NCBI RefSeq assembly: GCF_031458255.1
Contig: NZ_JAVDYC010000001.1
Coordinates: 7,302,501-7,366,500, forward strand
Direction of reading: 5' to 3'
Source: Catenuloplanes niger
GTDB taxonomy: Bacteria; Actinomycetota; Actinomycetes; Mycobacteriales; Micromonosporaceae
Length of the DNA: 64,000 nt
Positions 55,727-63,600 of this stretch are shown one piece after another (positions within the stretch are counted from its first letter, which is position 1; every line of letters begins with the position of its first letter). The position numbers were made by a program, and so were the translations under genes. The notes under the pieces were generated by a model. It ran no database searches. It was given only the letters and a program-made list of their open reading frames with translations, and was not told the origin of the DNA.

Positions 55727-56866
55727 ATGGATCGCCGGTCATCGATCACTGTGATCGTCCGGTCGGTGCTCGCGGCCGGCCCGCTGCGCCGCGCCGACCT
55801 GGAGGCACGGACCGGCCTGTCCCAGCCGACGATCGCGAAACTGACCCGGGCGCTGATCGACGCCGGCTATCTCACCGAGACGACCGCGGGCGGCGGGCCG
55901 GGGCGGATCGGCCGGCCGGCGGCGACGCTCGACGTGCATGCCGACCGTGAGTTCTTCGCCGGGGTCAAGGTCACGCCCGGCGAGCTGATCGGCGTGGTCA
56001 CCGACCTGCGTGCGGTCGTCCGGGTCACCGCGCACGCGCCGCTCGGCGACGCCCGCACGCCACCCGACGTGGTCCGCGCGATCGCCCGCCTGGTCACGGA
56101 GCTGCGCGGCGGTGCGGCGCGGCCGGTGCGCGGGCTCGGCGTCTCGGTCGCCGGTGACGTCGACCGGACCACCGGGCTGGCCCGCTACGAGCCGTTCCTC
56201 GGCTGGCACGACGTGCCGCTCGCCGCGCTGTGCACCGCCGAGACCGGCCTGCCCACGGTCGCGGACAACGACATCCGCGCGCTCACCGAGGCGGAGAACT
56301 GGTTCGGCGCGGGCGCGGACGCCCGGTCGTTCCTGCTGGTCGCGGTCGGCTCCGGCGTCACCAGCGGCCTGGCCGTCGACGGCCGGGTGCTGACCGGGGC
56401 GCACGGGGTCGCGGGCGAGCTGGGCCACGTGCCGGTCGACCGGCGTGGCCCCAAGTGCTACTGCGGCGCGCGCGGCTGCCTCGAGGCGATCGCGTCCGAG
56501 CCCGCGCTGCTGCGGCGCGTCGCCGAGATCACCGGCATCCCCGCGATCACGCTGGGTCGCGCCATCGAGCTGGCCCGTCTCGGCGACCCGCGGGTCGGCG
56601 AGGCATTCGCCGAGGCGGGCCGGGCCATCGGGCAGGCGGTCGGCGGGGTGATCAACCTGCTCGGCCCCGAGCTGGTGGTCTTCTCCGCCGACCACCTGGA
56701 CGGTTTCGCGCTCCTCGACCCGCACATCCGCGCCGCCATCGACACCCACGCGTTCGGTGCCGCCGCCCGGGCCACGGTCGAGGTCCGCCCGCTCCCGTTC
56801 GCGCAGTGGGCCCGCGGCGCCGCCACCGTCGCCATCGCCCGCCACCTCACCTCCGTGACGGTCTGA
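55727..56866 (+). CDS. ROK-family transcriptional regulator
   Basis: 379 residues. N-terminal winged helix (RADLEARTGLSQPTIAKLTR, DAGYLTETTAGGGPGRIGRP). The ROK sugar-kinase fold has GVSVAGDVDRTTGLARYEPF, VADNDIRALTEAENWFGAGA, and the zinc motif GPKCYCGARGCLEAI with the upstream His in ELGHVP. Typical of repressors of sugar-use genes. It likely senses a sugar or phosphosugar and controls the divergent DUF2264-GH43 operon. The ATG lies 8 nt after the -10, so it is probably leaderless. Confidence 0.9.
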   Translation: MDRRSSITVIVRSVLAAGPLRRADLEARTGLSQPTIAKLTRALIDAGYLTETTAGGGPGRIGRPAATLDVHADREFFAGVKVTPGELIGVVTDLRAVVRVTAHAPLGDARTPPDVVRAIARLVTELRGGAARPVRGLGVSVAGDVDRTTGLARYEPFLGWHDVPLAALCTAETGLPTVADNDIRALTEAENWFGAGADARSFLLVAVGSGVTSGLAVDGRVLTGAHGVAGELGHVPVDRRGPKCYCGARGCLEAIASEPALLRRVAEITGIPAITLGRAIELARLGDPRVGEAFAEAGRAIGQAVGGVINLLGPELVVFSADHLDGFALLDPHIRAAIDTHAFGAAARATVEVRPLPFAQWARGAATVAIARHLTSVTV

Positions 56867-56881
56867 CGCCCGCCGGTGGCG
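56867..56881 (+). terminator. Short hairpin after ROK gene
   Basis: CCCGCC-GGT-GGCGGG immediately after the stop codon; short stem, weak candidate. Confidence 0.4.
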
Positions 56882-57176
56882 GGTCGGGGTGTTCGGTGAC
56901 CGGCCACCCGGCCGGCAGGGAGGCCGCCCGCGGCCGACCGGTGCCCGCGGGAGCACTCGGGACGCGGCCACGCCGGAAGTGGGAAGAGGGGCCCGGAGCC
57001 TTTGATCTTTGTGGGGGTGCTGAGGTTTTCGGGTCCCGTGCGCGGGCAAGAGGATCTACGCTACCTCGGTGGATCGATGAAGATCCGCGGTAGGTCGGCC
57101 GGGTGCGGGTCTGTGCGGAAAGCCGAATGAAACGCGCCGGCCTGCCGATCGGAAGGGTGTTCATCGACCTTCAGGG
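56882..57176. other. Gene-free region before the GGDEF-EAL gene
   Basis: Holds the dispersed repeat copy B (56909-56986), then an AT-richer segment TTTGATCTTTGTGGGGGTGC around 57001 and a structured stretch (57050-57170) that is probably the promoter and leader of the c-di-GMP gene. No gene recognised. Confidence 0.5.
56909..56986 (+). repeat. Dispersed ~75-bp repeat, copy B
   Basis: GGTGCCCGCGGGAGCA followed by CGGGACG and CCACGCCGGAAGTGGG, the same block order as copy A at 13155-13230. The preceding ~30 bp (CGGC-AGGGAGG-CCGCCC) also align. Confidence 0.7.
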
Positions 57177-59447
57177 GTGGGACGGCTGAGCGGACGAGCG
57201 GGAGCGGACGGCGGCGACCGGTGGCGTAACCGGTTGTGGTGGATGTTCGCGCTCGTCGGCGCGGTGGCCACCGGGCTGTACGTGGCCGGCATCGCCCCGC
57301 TGGTGGACTTCGCGCTGATCGGTGCGGGCGCGATCGCGGCCTGCTTCGCCAGCCCGTCCATGCACGACATCCGGCCGGCTCGCGCCTGGCACACGCTCGG
57401 CGTCGCCGGCGCGTTCATGCTGACCGGGGCGATCCTGCGGCCGATCGTGGTGCCGTACGGTGCGGCGCTGTCGGCGGAGGCGTTCACCGTGCCGGGATAC
57501 GTGCTGATGATCGCGGCGCTGGCCGACTTCGCGTACGGGCGGCGGGCGATCGACCGGCACTCGGTGATCGACGGCCTGATCGTCTGCGTCGGCGCGACCA
57601 CCGTGTTCACGCTGCTCTTCGCGATTCCGGCGATGTCCATCCCGGGCCGGCCGGTGGTGATCTCCGCGCTGGCCGGGCTCTACCCGACGTTCGACGCGAT
57701 CCTGGTGCTGCTGGTGGTGATGCTGGCGTTCAGCACGGCCGCGCGGCAGGCCTCGTTCCGGCTGCTGCTCGGCATGATGGTGCTGATCTTCATCGGGGAC
57801 CTGGCCTACGCGATCATCGGCAACCAGGGCGAGTTCTACACGTCGCCGGTGCTGGACGTGCCGTTCCTGCTGGCGTTCACGCTGGGCGGCGCGTCCGCGC
57901 TGCACCCGACCGCGCGTGAGCTGGTCCGGACCGTGCCGCTGCCGGTGCAGCCGTGGTCGCTCGCCCGGCTCGCGGTGATCATCCCGGCGGTGGCGGCGCC
58001 GTTCGTGCTGACCGTCGCGGGCGCGCCGGGCACCGCCGTGGAGCGCTGGATCGTCGGCGTGGGCGGCGCGGTGATCGTGCTGCTGCTGATCCTGCGGGCG
58101 ATCAGCGCGGTGCAGGCGAACGCGGTGGCGCAGGCCCGGTTCGAGTACCAGGCCACGCACGACGAGCTGACCGGGCTGCCGAACCGGCGGCGGCTCACCC
58201 AGATCCTGGAGGAGCTGCTCGCGGACCCGGCCGGGCGCGGCGCGGTCTGGGTGTTCTTCCTCGACCTGGACGGCTTCAAGTTCGTCAACGACTCGTGGGG
58301 TCACCCGGCCGGTGACCGGCTGATCCGGTCGATCGGCCAGCGGCTGCGGGACACGCTGCCGCCGGAGGCCTCGATCGCGCGGATCGGCGGGGACGAGTTC
58401 GTGGTGGTCCGGCGCGGCACCGAGGCGGAGGCGCTGGAGCAGGCGCAACAGATCGTGGAATGCGTGGAGCCACCGACCCGGGTCGGGCCGGCCGAGGTGG
58501 TGATCACCGCCTCGATGGGGATCGTGGCCGCGACCCGGCCGGACGACACCGCGGACTCGCTGATGCGGGACGCGGACACCGCGATGTACCGGACCAAGGC
58601 GGCCGGCCGCGGGAAGTGGACCGTGTTCGACGCGTCCATGCGCGAGGCCGTGCAGGAGCGGCTGGAGATCGAGAGCGCGCTGCGCGCCGCGCTGGCCGGC
58701 GACGAGCTGCAGGTGTTCTACCAGCCGATCGTCGACCTGGAGACCGGGCGGCCGCGCGGCGCGGAGGCGCTGGTCCGGTGGGAGCACCCGGAGAAGGGCC
58801 CGATCGGGCCGAACGTGTTCATCCCGGTCGCGGAGGAGTCCCGGCTGATCACCGGCATCGGCGCGTTCGTGCTGCGCGACGCCGTGCGGCAGCTGGCCGC
58901 GTGGCGGGCCGCGGGCGTGGTCGGCGACGACTTCTGGATGTCGATCAACGTGTCGCCGCGCCAGCTCACCGAGCCGGGCTTCACCGGGATGGTGGCGGAG
59001 GCGTTACACACCCACGGCGTACCGGCGCGGTGCGTGGCCCTGGAGATCACCGAGTCGGTGATGGTGGAGGGCGGCGACATCAGCGAGGGCGCGCTGCGTG
59101 ACCTGCGCGCGCTCGGCGTCTCCATCTCGGTGGACGACTTCGGCACCGGCTTCTCGTCGCTCGGCTACCTGCGGCGCCACCCGGTGACCAGCGTGAAGAT
59201 CGACCGTTCGTTCGTCTCCGGGCTCGGCGCCAGCAACTCGGACGAGGAGATCGTCCGCGCGGTGGTCGCGATGAGCACCGCGCTCGGGCTGGCCGTGGTG
59301 GCCGAGGGCGTGGAGACCACGGCGCAGCGCGACGTGCTCGGCCGGCTCGGCGTGCGGCTCTGCCAGGGCTGGCTGTGGGGGAGGGCGGTGGACGCGCGCG
59401 CGTTCGCCGACACGTGGGGCAGCCGGGAGCGCTCGGCAGTCTCTTGA
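57177..59447 (+). CDS. Membrane GGDEF-EAL protein (c-di-GMP turnover)
   Basis: 756 residues. Residues 1-310 hold about 9-10 membrane helices (integral membrane sensor). GGDEF domain: LTGLPNRRRLTQILEELLAD, ARIGGDEFVVV intact; no RxxD inhibitory site at the usual place. EAL domain: YQPIVDLETGRPRGAEALVR, INVSPRQL, LEITESVMVEGG, DDFGTGFSSLGYL, VKIDRSFV and VAEGVETTAQ, all main catalytic residues present. It can be a cyclase, a phosphodiesterase or both; with an intact EAL, hydrolysis of c-di-GMP is likely. GTG start at 57177. Confidence 0.9.
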   Translation: MGRLSGRAGADGGDRWRNRLWWMFALVGAVATGLYVAGIAPLVDFALIGAGAIAACFASPSMHDIRPARAWHTLGVAGAFMLTGAILRPIVVPYGAALSAEAFTVPGYVLMIAALADFAYGRRAIDRHSVIDGLIVCVGATTVFTLLFAIPAMSIPGRPVVISALAGLYPTFDAILVLLVVMLAFSTAARQASFRLLLGMMVLIFIGDLAYAIIGNQGEFYTSPVLDVPFLLAFTLGGASALHPTARELVRTVPLPVQPWSLARLAVIIPAVAAPFVLTVAGAPGTAVERWIVGVGGAVIVLLLILRAISAVQANAVAQARFEYQATHDELTGLPNRRRLTQILEELLADPAGRGAVWVFFLDLDGFKFVNDSWGHPAGDRLIRSIGQRLRDTLPPEASIARIGGDEFVVVRRGTEAEALEQAQQIVECVEPPTRVGPAEVVITASMGIVAATRPDDTADSLMRDADTAMYRTKAAGRGKWTVFDASMREAVQERLEIESALRAALAGDELQVFYQPIVDLETGRPRGAEALVRWEHPEKGPIGPNVFIPVAEESRLITGIGAFVLRDAVRQLAAWRAAGVVGDDFWMSINVSPRQLTEPGFTGMVAEALHTHGVPARCVALEITESVMVEGGDISEGALRDLRALGVSISVDDFGTGFSSLGYLRRHPVTSVKIDRSFVSGLGASNSDEEIVRAVVAMSTALGLAVVAEGVETTAQRDVLGRLGVRLCQGWLWGRAVDARAFADTWGSRERSAVS

Positions 59448-59456
59448 TCACGGTCC

Positions 59457-59470
59457 GAGAGAACGCTCTC
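59457..59470. promoter_or_regulatory. LacI-type operator upstream of GH64 gene
   Basis: GAGAG-AACG-CTCTC, also readable as GAGAACGCTCTC, one mismatch from GAGAGCGCTCTC-type LacI/CebR-like operators of actinobacteria. It sits 128 bp upstream of the glucanase gene, followed by TTGACC at 59510-59515 as a possible -35. Confidence 0.5.
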
Positions 59471-59597
59471 AGATTTAGGGTTACTTAGGGCGCAGACCCG
59501 TTGACCTGCCATTGTGCGGTTGGACAGACTCGCTTACGTCCAATTCAGCTGAGTCGCCGGAAAATTGGCGACTTGTGTGGTAAGAGGCGGTTTGCAC

Positions 59598-61250
59598 ATG
59601 GCGTCCCGGAGAAAGTTCCTCGGCCTCGCGGCGATCGGCGCGGTGGCGGTCGGCGCCCCGCTCGTGGCCACGGCCATCAACTCGCGGGCGTTCGCCGCCG
59701 ACGGTCTGCCGATGACGATCGTCAACTCGTCCGGGACGTTCGGCAACGGCGAGATCTTCGTCTACATCGTGGGCACCGAGCTGGCCACCGGCCGCCAGGG
59801 CTACGTCAAGCAGAGCGGCGTCTTCACGCCCTGCTCGCCGTCGGACAACGGTGCGGACGGATTCGCCGACCTGGCCGTGCGCCTGAACGCGACCGGCACC
59901 ACCACGATCAACCTGCCGAAGATGTCCGGCCGCGTCTACTTCGCGATCAAGGACAAACTGAAGTTCAAGGTCGTCACGGACGGCGCCGGCAACTCCGCGC
60001 TGCAGTACCCGGCCGGCTGGGTGGCCAACGACCCCAGCTACCAGGTGCTGCACGACTGCGTCGAGTTCACCCACAGCGACGCCGGCATGTTCTGCAACTC
60101 GACCATGGTCGACATGTTCAGCATCCCGCTCGGGATCAAGCTGACCGGGTCGAAGGAGCAGGTCACCGGCGTGCTCAAGCCGGGCGGGCGGGACGCGATC
60201 TTCGCGGCGGCACGGGCGCTGCCGGACTTCCGGCGCCTGGTCGTCGGCGACAACCTGCGGGTGATCGCGCCCGGTCACGGCATCGGCGCCGGCCTGTTCT
60301 CCGCGTCGTACTTCGACTCCGCGATCGACGAGGTGTGGGCCAAGTACGCCACCACGGACCTCAGAGCCACCACCAACGCGGGTACGTTCACCGGCCGCGT
60401 CACCGGCGGGCTGTTCACGTTCGACAAGGGCGTCAAGGCGTTCGCAAAGCCGACCACGAAGGACGTGCTCTTCTGCGACGGTGCGCTGGCCGCCCCGAAC
60501 GACGGCATCACCGGCCCGGTCGCGGCCATCCTCGGCGCCGGCTTCAACCGGTCCACGCTGATCAGCCAGCCGAACCAGCCGAGCACCGACCCGTCCACGT
60601 TCTACCGCGCCCCGATCAGCAACCACTACTCGCGGATCATCCACGAGCAGACGGTGGACGGTAAGGCGTACGGGTTCGCGTTCGACGACGTGGTGGACTT
60701 CGCGTCCTACATCCAGGACACCGCGCCGCGGGCGTGGGAGGTGACGATCGAGCCGTTCGGGACCTCGAACCCGAACCCCGGGCCGTCCGCCGCCGCCTCC
60801 GCGGTCGCCACCGCCACGGCCACCGCGACCGCGTCCGTCCCGGCGGCCGGCACCCGGAGCGCGTTCTCCGCGCTGCAGGCCGAGACCGCGGACGCGCAGG
60901 CCGGCACGCAGGTCGAGGGCAGCTCCGTGGCGTACGTCGCGAACGGCGACTGGCTGCGCTTCGACAACGTGGCGTTCGGCAACGACCCGGTCCGGCAGTT
61001 CACGGTCCGGGCCGCGTCCGGCGCGCCGGCCGGCGTCTCCGGCCTGATCGAGGTGCGCCTCGACGCGCGCTCCGCCGCGCCGGTGGGCACGATCGCGGTC
61101 GGCGGCACCGGCGGCTGGCAGTCCTGGCGCTCGATCGCCGGCGCGCTCGGCGGCGCCGGCGTCACCGGCACCCACACGGTCTTCCTGACGTTCGCCAGCG
61201 GCCAGCCGGCCGACTTCGTGAACGTCGACTGGCTTCAGTTCGCCCGCTGA
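59598..61250 (+). CDS. Secreted GH64 beta-1,3-glucanase with C-terminal CBM6-like module
   Basis: 550 residues from ATG 59598 (AGAGGCGG upstream). Twin-arginine signal (ASRRKFLGLAAIGAVAVGAP). GH64 domain: FVYIVGTELATGRQGYVKQS, KMSGRVYFAIKDKLKFKV, HDCVEFTHSDAGMFCNSTMV, GLFSASYFDSAIDEVWAKYA, YGFAFDDVVDFASYIQD. An Ala/Thr linker leads to a CBM6-type module (ALQAETADAQAGTQVEGSSV, DFVNVDWLQFAR). It releases laminari-oligosaccharides from beta-1,3-glucan (fungal wall or laminarin). Confidence 0.9.
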   Translation: MASRRKFLGLAAIGAVAVGAPLVATAINSRAFAADGLPMTIVNSSGTFGNGEIFVYIVGTELATGRQGYVKQSGVFTPCSPSDNGADGFADLAVRLNATGTTTINLPKMSGRVYFAIKDKLKFKVVTDGAGNSALQYPAGWVANDPSYQVLHDCVEFTHSDAGMFCNSTMVDMFSIPLGIKLTGSKEQVTGVLKPGGRDAIFAAARALPDFRRLVVGDNLRVIAPGHGIGAGLFSASYFDSAIDEVWAKYATTDLRATTNAGTFTGRVTGGLFTFDKGVKAFAKPTTKDVLFCDGALAAPNDGITGPVAAILGAGFNRSTLISQPNQPSTDPSTFYRAPISNHYSRIIHEQTVDGKAYGFAFDDVVDFASYIQDTAPRAWEVTIEPFGTSNPNPGPSAAASAVATATATATASVPAAGTRSAFSALQAETADAQAGTQVEGSSVAYVANGDWLRFDNVAFGNDPVRQFTVRAASGAPAGVSGLIEVRLDARSAAPVGTIAVGGTGGWQSWRSIAGALGGAGVTGTHTVFLTFASGQPADFVNVDWLQFAR

Positions 61251-61265
61251 TCACCCGCATCCGCC

Positions 61266-61298
61266 GGGACCCGGCCGCAGTGGGCGGCGGCCGGTCCC
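61266..61298 (+). terminator. Terminator after GH64 gene
   Basis: GGGACCCGGCCGC (61266-61278) pairs with GCGGCCGGTCCC (61287-61298), 12 bp with one bulged C, 15 bp after the stop codon. The rest of the gap to 61528 shows no gene. Confidence 0.7.
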
Positions 61299-61528
61299 CA
61301 TGCCACAACTGTGGGCAGTGGCCGATCCCTCCGGGGTGGCGGGAGCGGGTGGGGCGGGGTTGATGGCGGCACCCGGCATCGTCGATCGGTCAGGATCGGC
61401 GGGCCGGGTGCCGCCGCTCTTCGCCGGGCCGGCGGCGATAATTCTCCTCCGGGTGGTGTCCGGTTCCGGCGGGTGGCTCCGACGTCTCCGCTGCAACCGG
61501 CACACCGACGCACCGGAGGAGATCCGCG

Positions 61529-61954
61529 ATGAAGTACATGATCCTCAGCTACGCCGCGCAGCTCGACTACGACGAGATGGGTGGCCGGGACACCGGGCGG
61601 CCCGCCTGGACACCGGAGGAGATGGCCGCGATGGGCGAGTTCATGACCGCGTTCAACCAGCGGCTGGCCGAGTCCGGCGAGCTGGTCGAGACGCGCGCGC
61701 TCGCCGCGCCGGTGCTCACCCGCCGGGTCGCGCCGAACCTGGCGACCGGGCTGCCGGTCGTCACGGACGGGCCGTACGCGGAGACCCAGGAGGTCCTCGC
61801 CGGCTACTGGATCGTCGACGTGGACGGCATCGACCGGGCCACCGAGATCGCCGCCATGCTCAACGACACGCCGGCGCCGGCGCACATCCGGGCCGGGGCG
61901 TACGCGGACGTCCGCCCGCTGATGGACGAGCGCGCCGAGCTGCTCGAGCCGTGA
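61529..61954 (+). CDS. DGPF/YCII-related protein (copy 2)
   Basis: 141 residues, ATG with GGAGGAG upstream. MKYMILSYAAQLDYDEMGGR at the start, PVVTDGPYAETQEVLAGYWI (DGPY in place of DGPF) and VDGIDRATEIAAMLNDTPAP. Longer than copy 1 (110). It overlaps the sigma-factor gene by 4 bp. An inverted repeat CCGGTT (61460-61465) / AACCGG (61495-61500) lies in its upstream region. Confidence 0.9.
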   Translation: MKYMILSYAAQLDYDEMGGRDTGRPAWTPEEMAAMGEFMTAFNQRLAESGELVETRALAAPVLTRRVAPNLATGLPVVTDGPYAETQEVLAGYWIVDVDGIDRATEIAAMLNDTPAPAHIRAGAYADVRPLMDERAELLEP

Positions 61955-63147
61955 CCGTCCCGCTCGGGGACCTGCTGCGTGAACTGGCGCCGCAGGTCCT
62001 CGGCGCGGTGGTCCGCCGGTACGGCCACTTCGACACCGCCGAGGACGCTGTGCAGGAGGCGCTGCTCGCGGCGGTCGCGGACTGGCCGCGCCGGGGCCGG
62101 CCGGACGACCCCCGCGCCTGGCTGATCACGGTGGCGGCGCGGCGGCTGACCGACCTGCTGCGGGCGGACTCGGCGCGGCACCGTCGCGAGTGGACCGTGG
62201 CACTGCGCCGGGAGGCACCGCAGGTCCCGGACTCGGACGACTCGCTGGTGCTGCTGTTCCTCTGCTGTCACCCGGCGCTGTCCGTACCGGCGCAGCTGTC
62301 CCTGACGCTGAAGGCGGTCGGCGGGCTGAGCACGGCCGAGGTGGCCCGCGCGCTGCTGGTGCCGGAGGCCACGATCGGCCGCCGGATCACGCGCGCGAAG
62401 ACCGCGATCCGGGACAGCGGCGCCGCGTTCCGGCTGCCGTCGCGCGCCGACTGGGACGGCCGGCTCGCGGTCGTCCTCCGGGTGCTGTACCTGATCTTCA
62501 ACGAGGGGTACGCGAGCACGGCCGGCCCGGCGCTGCAACGCGTCGAGCTGGCCGCCGAGGCGATCCGGCTCACCCGGCTCGTGCACCGCCTGCTGCCCGC
62601 GGACAGCGAGGTGACCGGGCTGCTCGCGCTGATGCTGCTCACCCACGCCCGGCGCGCGGCCCGGACCGCACCGGACGGCGCGCTGATCCCGATGGACGCG
62701 CAGGACCGCACGCTCTGGGACGCGGCCGCGATCGAGGAGGGCATCGCGCTGATCACGGCCGCGCTGCCCGCCGGGCCGACCGGCCCGTACCAGCTGCAGG
62801 CCGCGATCGCGGCGGTGCACGACGAGGCGCCGACCGCGGCGGACACGGACTGGCCGCAGATCGAGGCGCTCTACGGTCTGCTGCTGCGCGTCGACGCGTC
62901 CCCGGTCGTCCGGCTCAACCACGCGGTCGCGGCCGCGATGGCCCGGGGGCCGGCCGCCGGGCTCGCGCTGCTCGACGACGTGCCGCCCGCGTCCCACCGC
63001 TGGTACGCGGCCCGCGCGCACCTGCTGGAGAAGGCCGGTGACGTGCGCGGCGCCCGGGACGCGTACCTCGAGGCCGCGACCCGCACCGCCAGCCTGCCGG
63101 AACGCGACTACCTGCGGGAACGTGCCCGGCGGCTGACCGGCGAGTGA
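61951..63147 (+). CDS. ECF42-type RNA polymerase sigma factor (copy 2)
   Basis: 398 residues, GTG start overlapping the DGPF gene. Region 2 (RYGHFDTAEDAVQEALLAAV), region 4 (LTLKAVGGLSTAEVARALLV), and the TPR-like C-terminal extension with YLIFNEGYAS and DWPQIEALYGLLLRVDASPV. Clearly paralogous to copy 1 at 49302-50504, but diverged enough to be an old duplication or separate acquisition. It probably transcribes its own DGPF operon. Confidence 0.9.
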   Translation: MTVPLGDLLRELAPQVLGAVVRRYGHFDTAEDAVQEALLAAVADWPRRGRPDDPRAWLITVAARRLTDLLRADSARHRREWTVALRREAPQVPDSDDSLVLLFLCCHPALSVPAQLSLTLKAVGGLSTAEVARALLVPEATIGRRITRAKTAIRDSGAAFRLPSRADWDGRLAVVLRVLYLIFNEGYASTAGPALQRVELAAEAIRLTRLVHRLLPADSEVTGLLALMLLTHARRAARTAPDGALIPMDAQDRTLWDAAAIEEGIALITAALPAGPTGPYQLQAAIAAVHDEAPTAADTDWPQIEALYGLLLRVDASPVVRLNHAVAAAMARGPAAGLALLDDVPPASHRWYAARAHLLEKAGDVRGARDAYLEAATRTASLPERDYLRERARRLTGE

Positions 63148-63600
63148 AAGGTGGTGCCGTTGGGTAACCGGGTGTTCACCCTCACACGTGCGACCATCGA
63201 GGTGGCGACCATGGTCACGGACCGAGACGGGGAGCCATCCAGCCGACCGGTGCCGAACCGCCCGCGGATGACGACGACCTCGCCGCCCTGCGGCGCCGGG
63301 TCGCGGAGCGCGCGGGCGAGATCGAGCGCCTCAGCGCCCGGATCAACGACCTGCACGGACAGATAGAGGCCTACCGCCGGCGGCGCGGCTCATGACCGCG
63401 CCGGACCGGTGCCGGAGTTGCCGGCGGCCCGGGTCACCATCGGACGATGGGATCTCGGCAGGGCGAGGCGGACGCGCTCTGCGCGGCGCGTGACGTGGCA
63501 GGGCCGGCGAAGCCGCCGCACGTCCACGGGCGGCGGCTCCGAGCGGCCGCCGGACGGCTCTTGTCGTCCGGGACGGTGCGGCGGCCCACGGGATGTCAGC
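63148..63600. other. Region with a start-less coding remnant
   Basis: No complete gene. It contains a strongly coding-like segment (63237-63395, see that entry) and, from 63396 to 63600, GC-rich sequence with hairpin potential and no recognisable feature. Confidence 0.45.
63211..63395 (+). pseudogene. Small coiled-coil protein, apparently frameshifted
   Basis: From 63237 to the TGA at 63393 the frame encodes about 52 residues (DDDDLAALRRRVAERAGEIE, RLSARINDLHGQIEAYRRRR) with strong third-position G/C and a clear heptad coiled coil. No ATG, GTG or TTG exists in this frame after the upstream TAA at 63165. An ATG at 63211 in another frame reads MVTDRDGEP and would join smoothly with a one-base change near 63232-63237. 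Either a frameshift (true or a sequencing error) or a non-standard start is needed. Confidence 0.5.

Noticed and set aside
57040-57176. c-di-GMP (GEMM-type) riboswitch upstream of the GGDEF-EAL gene
   Set aside because: GGAAAGCC and other short matches are present, but the conserved GGCAAACC, GACGCAAAGCC and GGGT-containing blocks are not in the right order.
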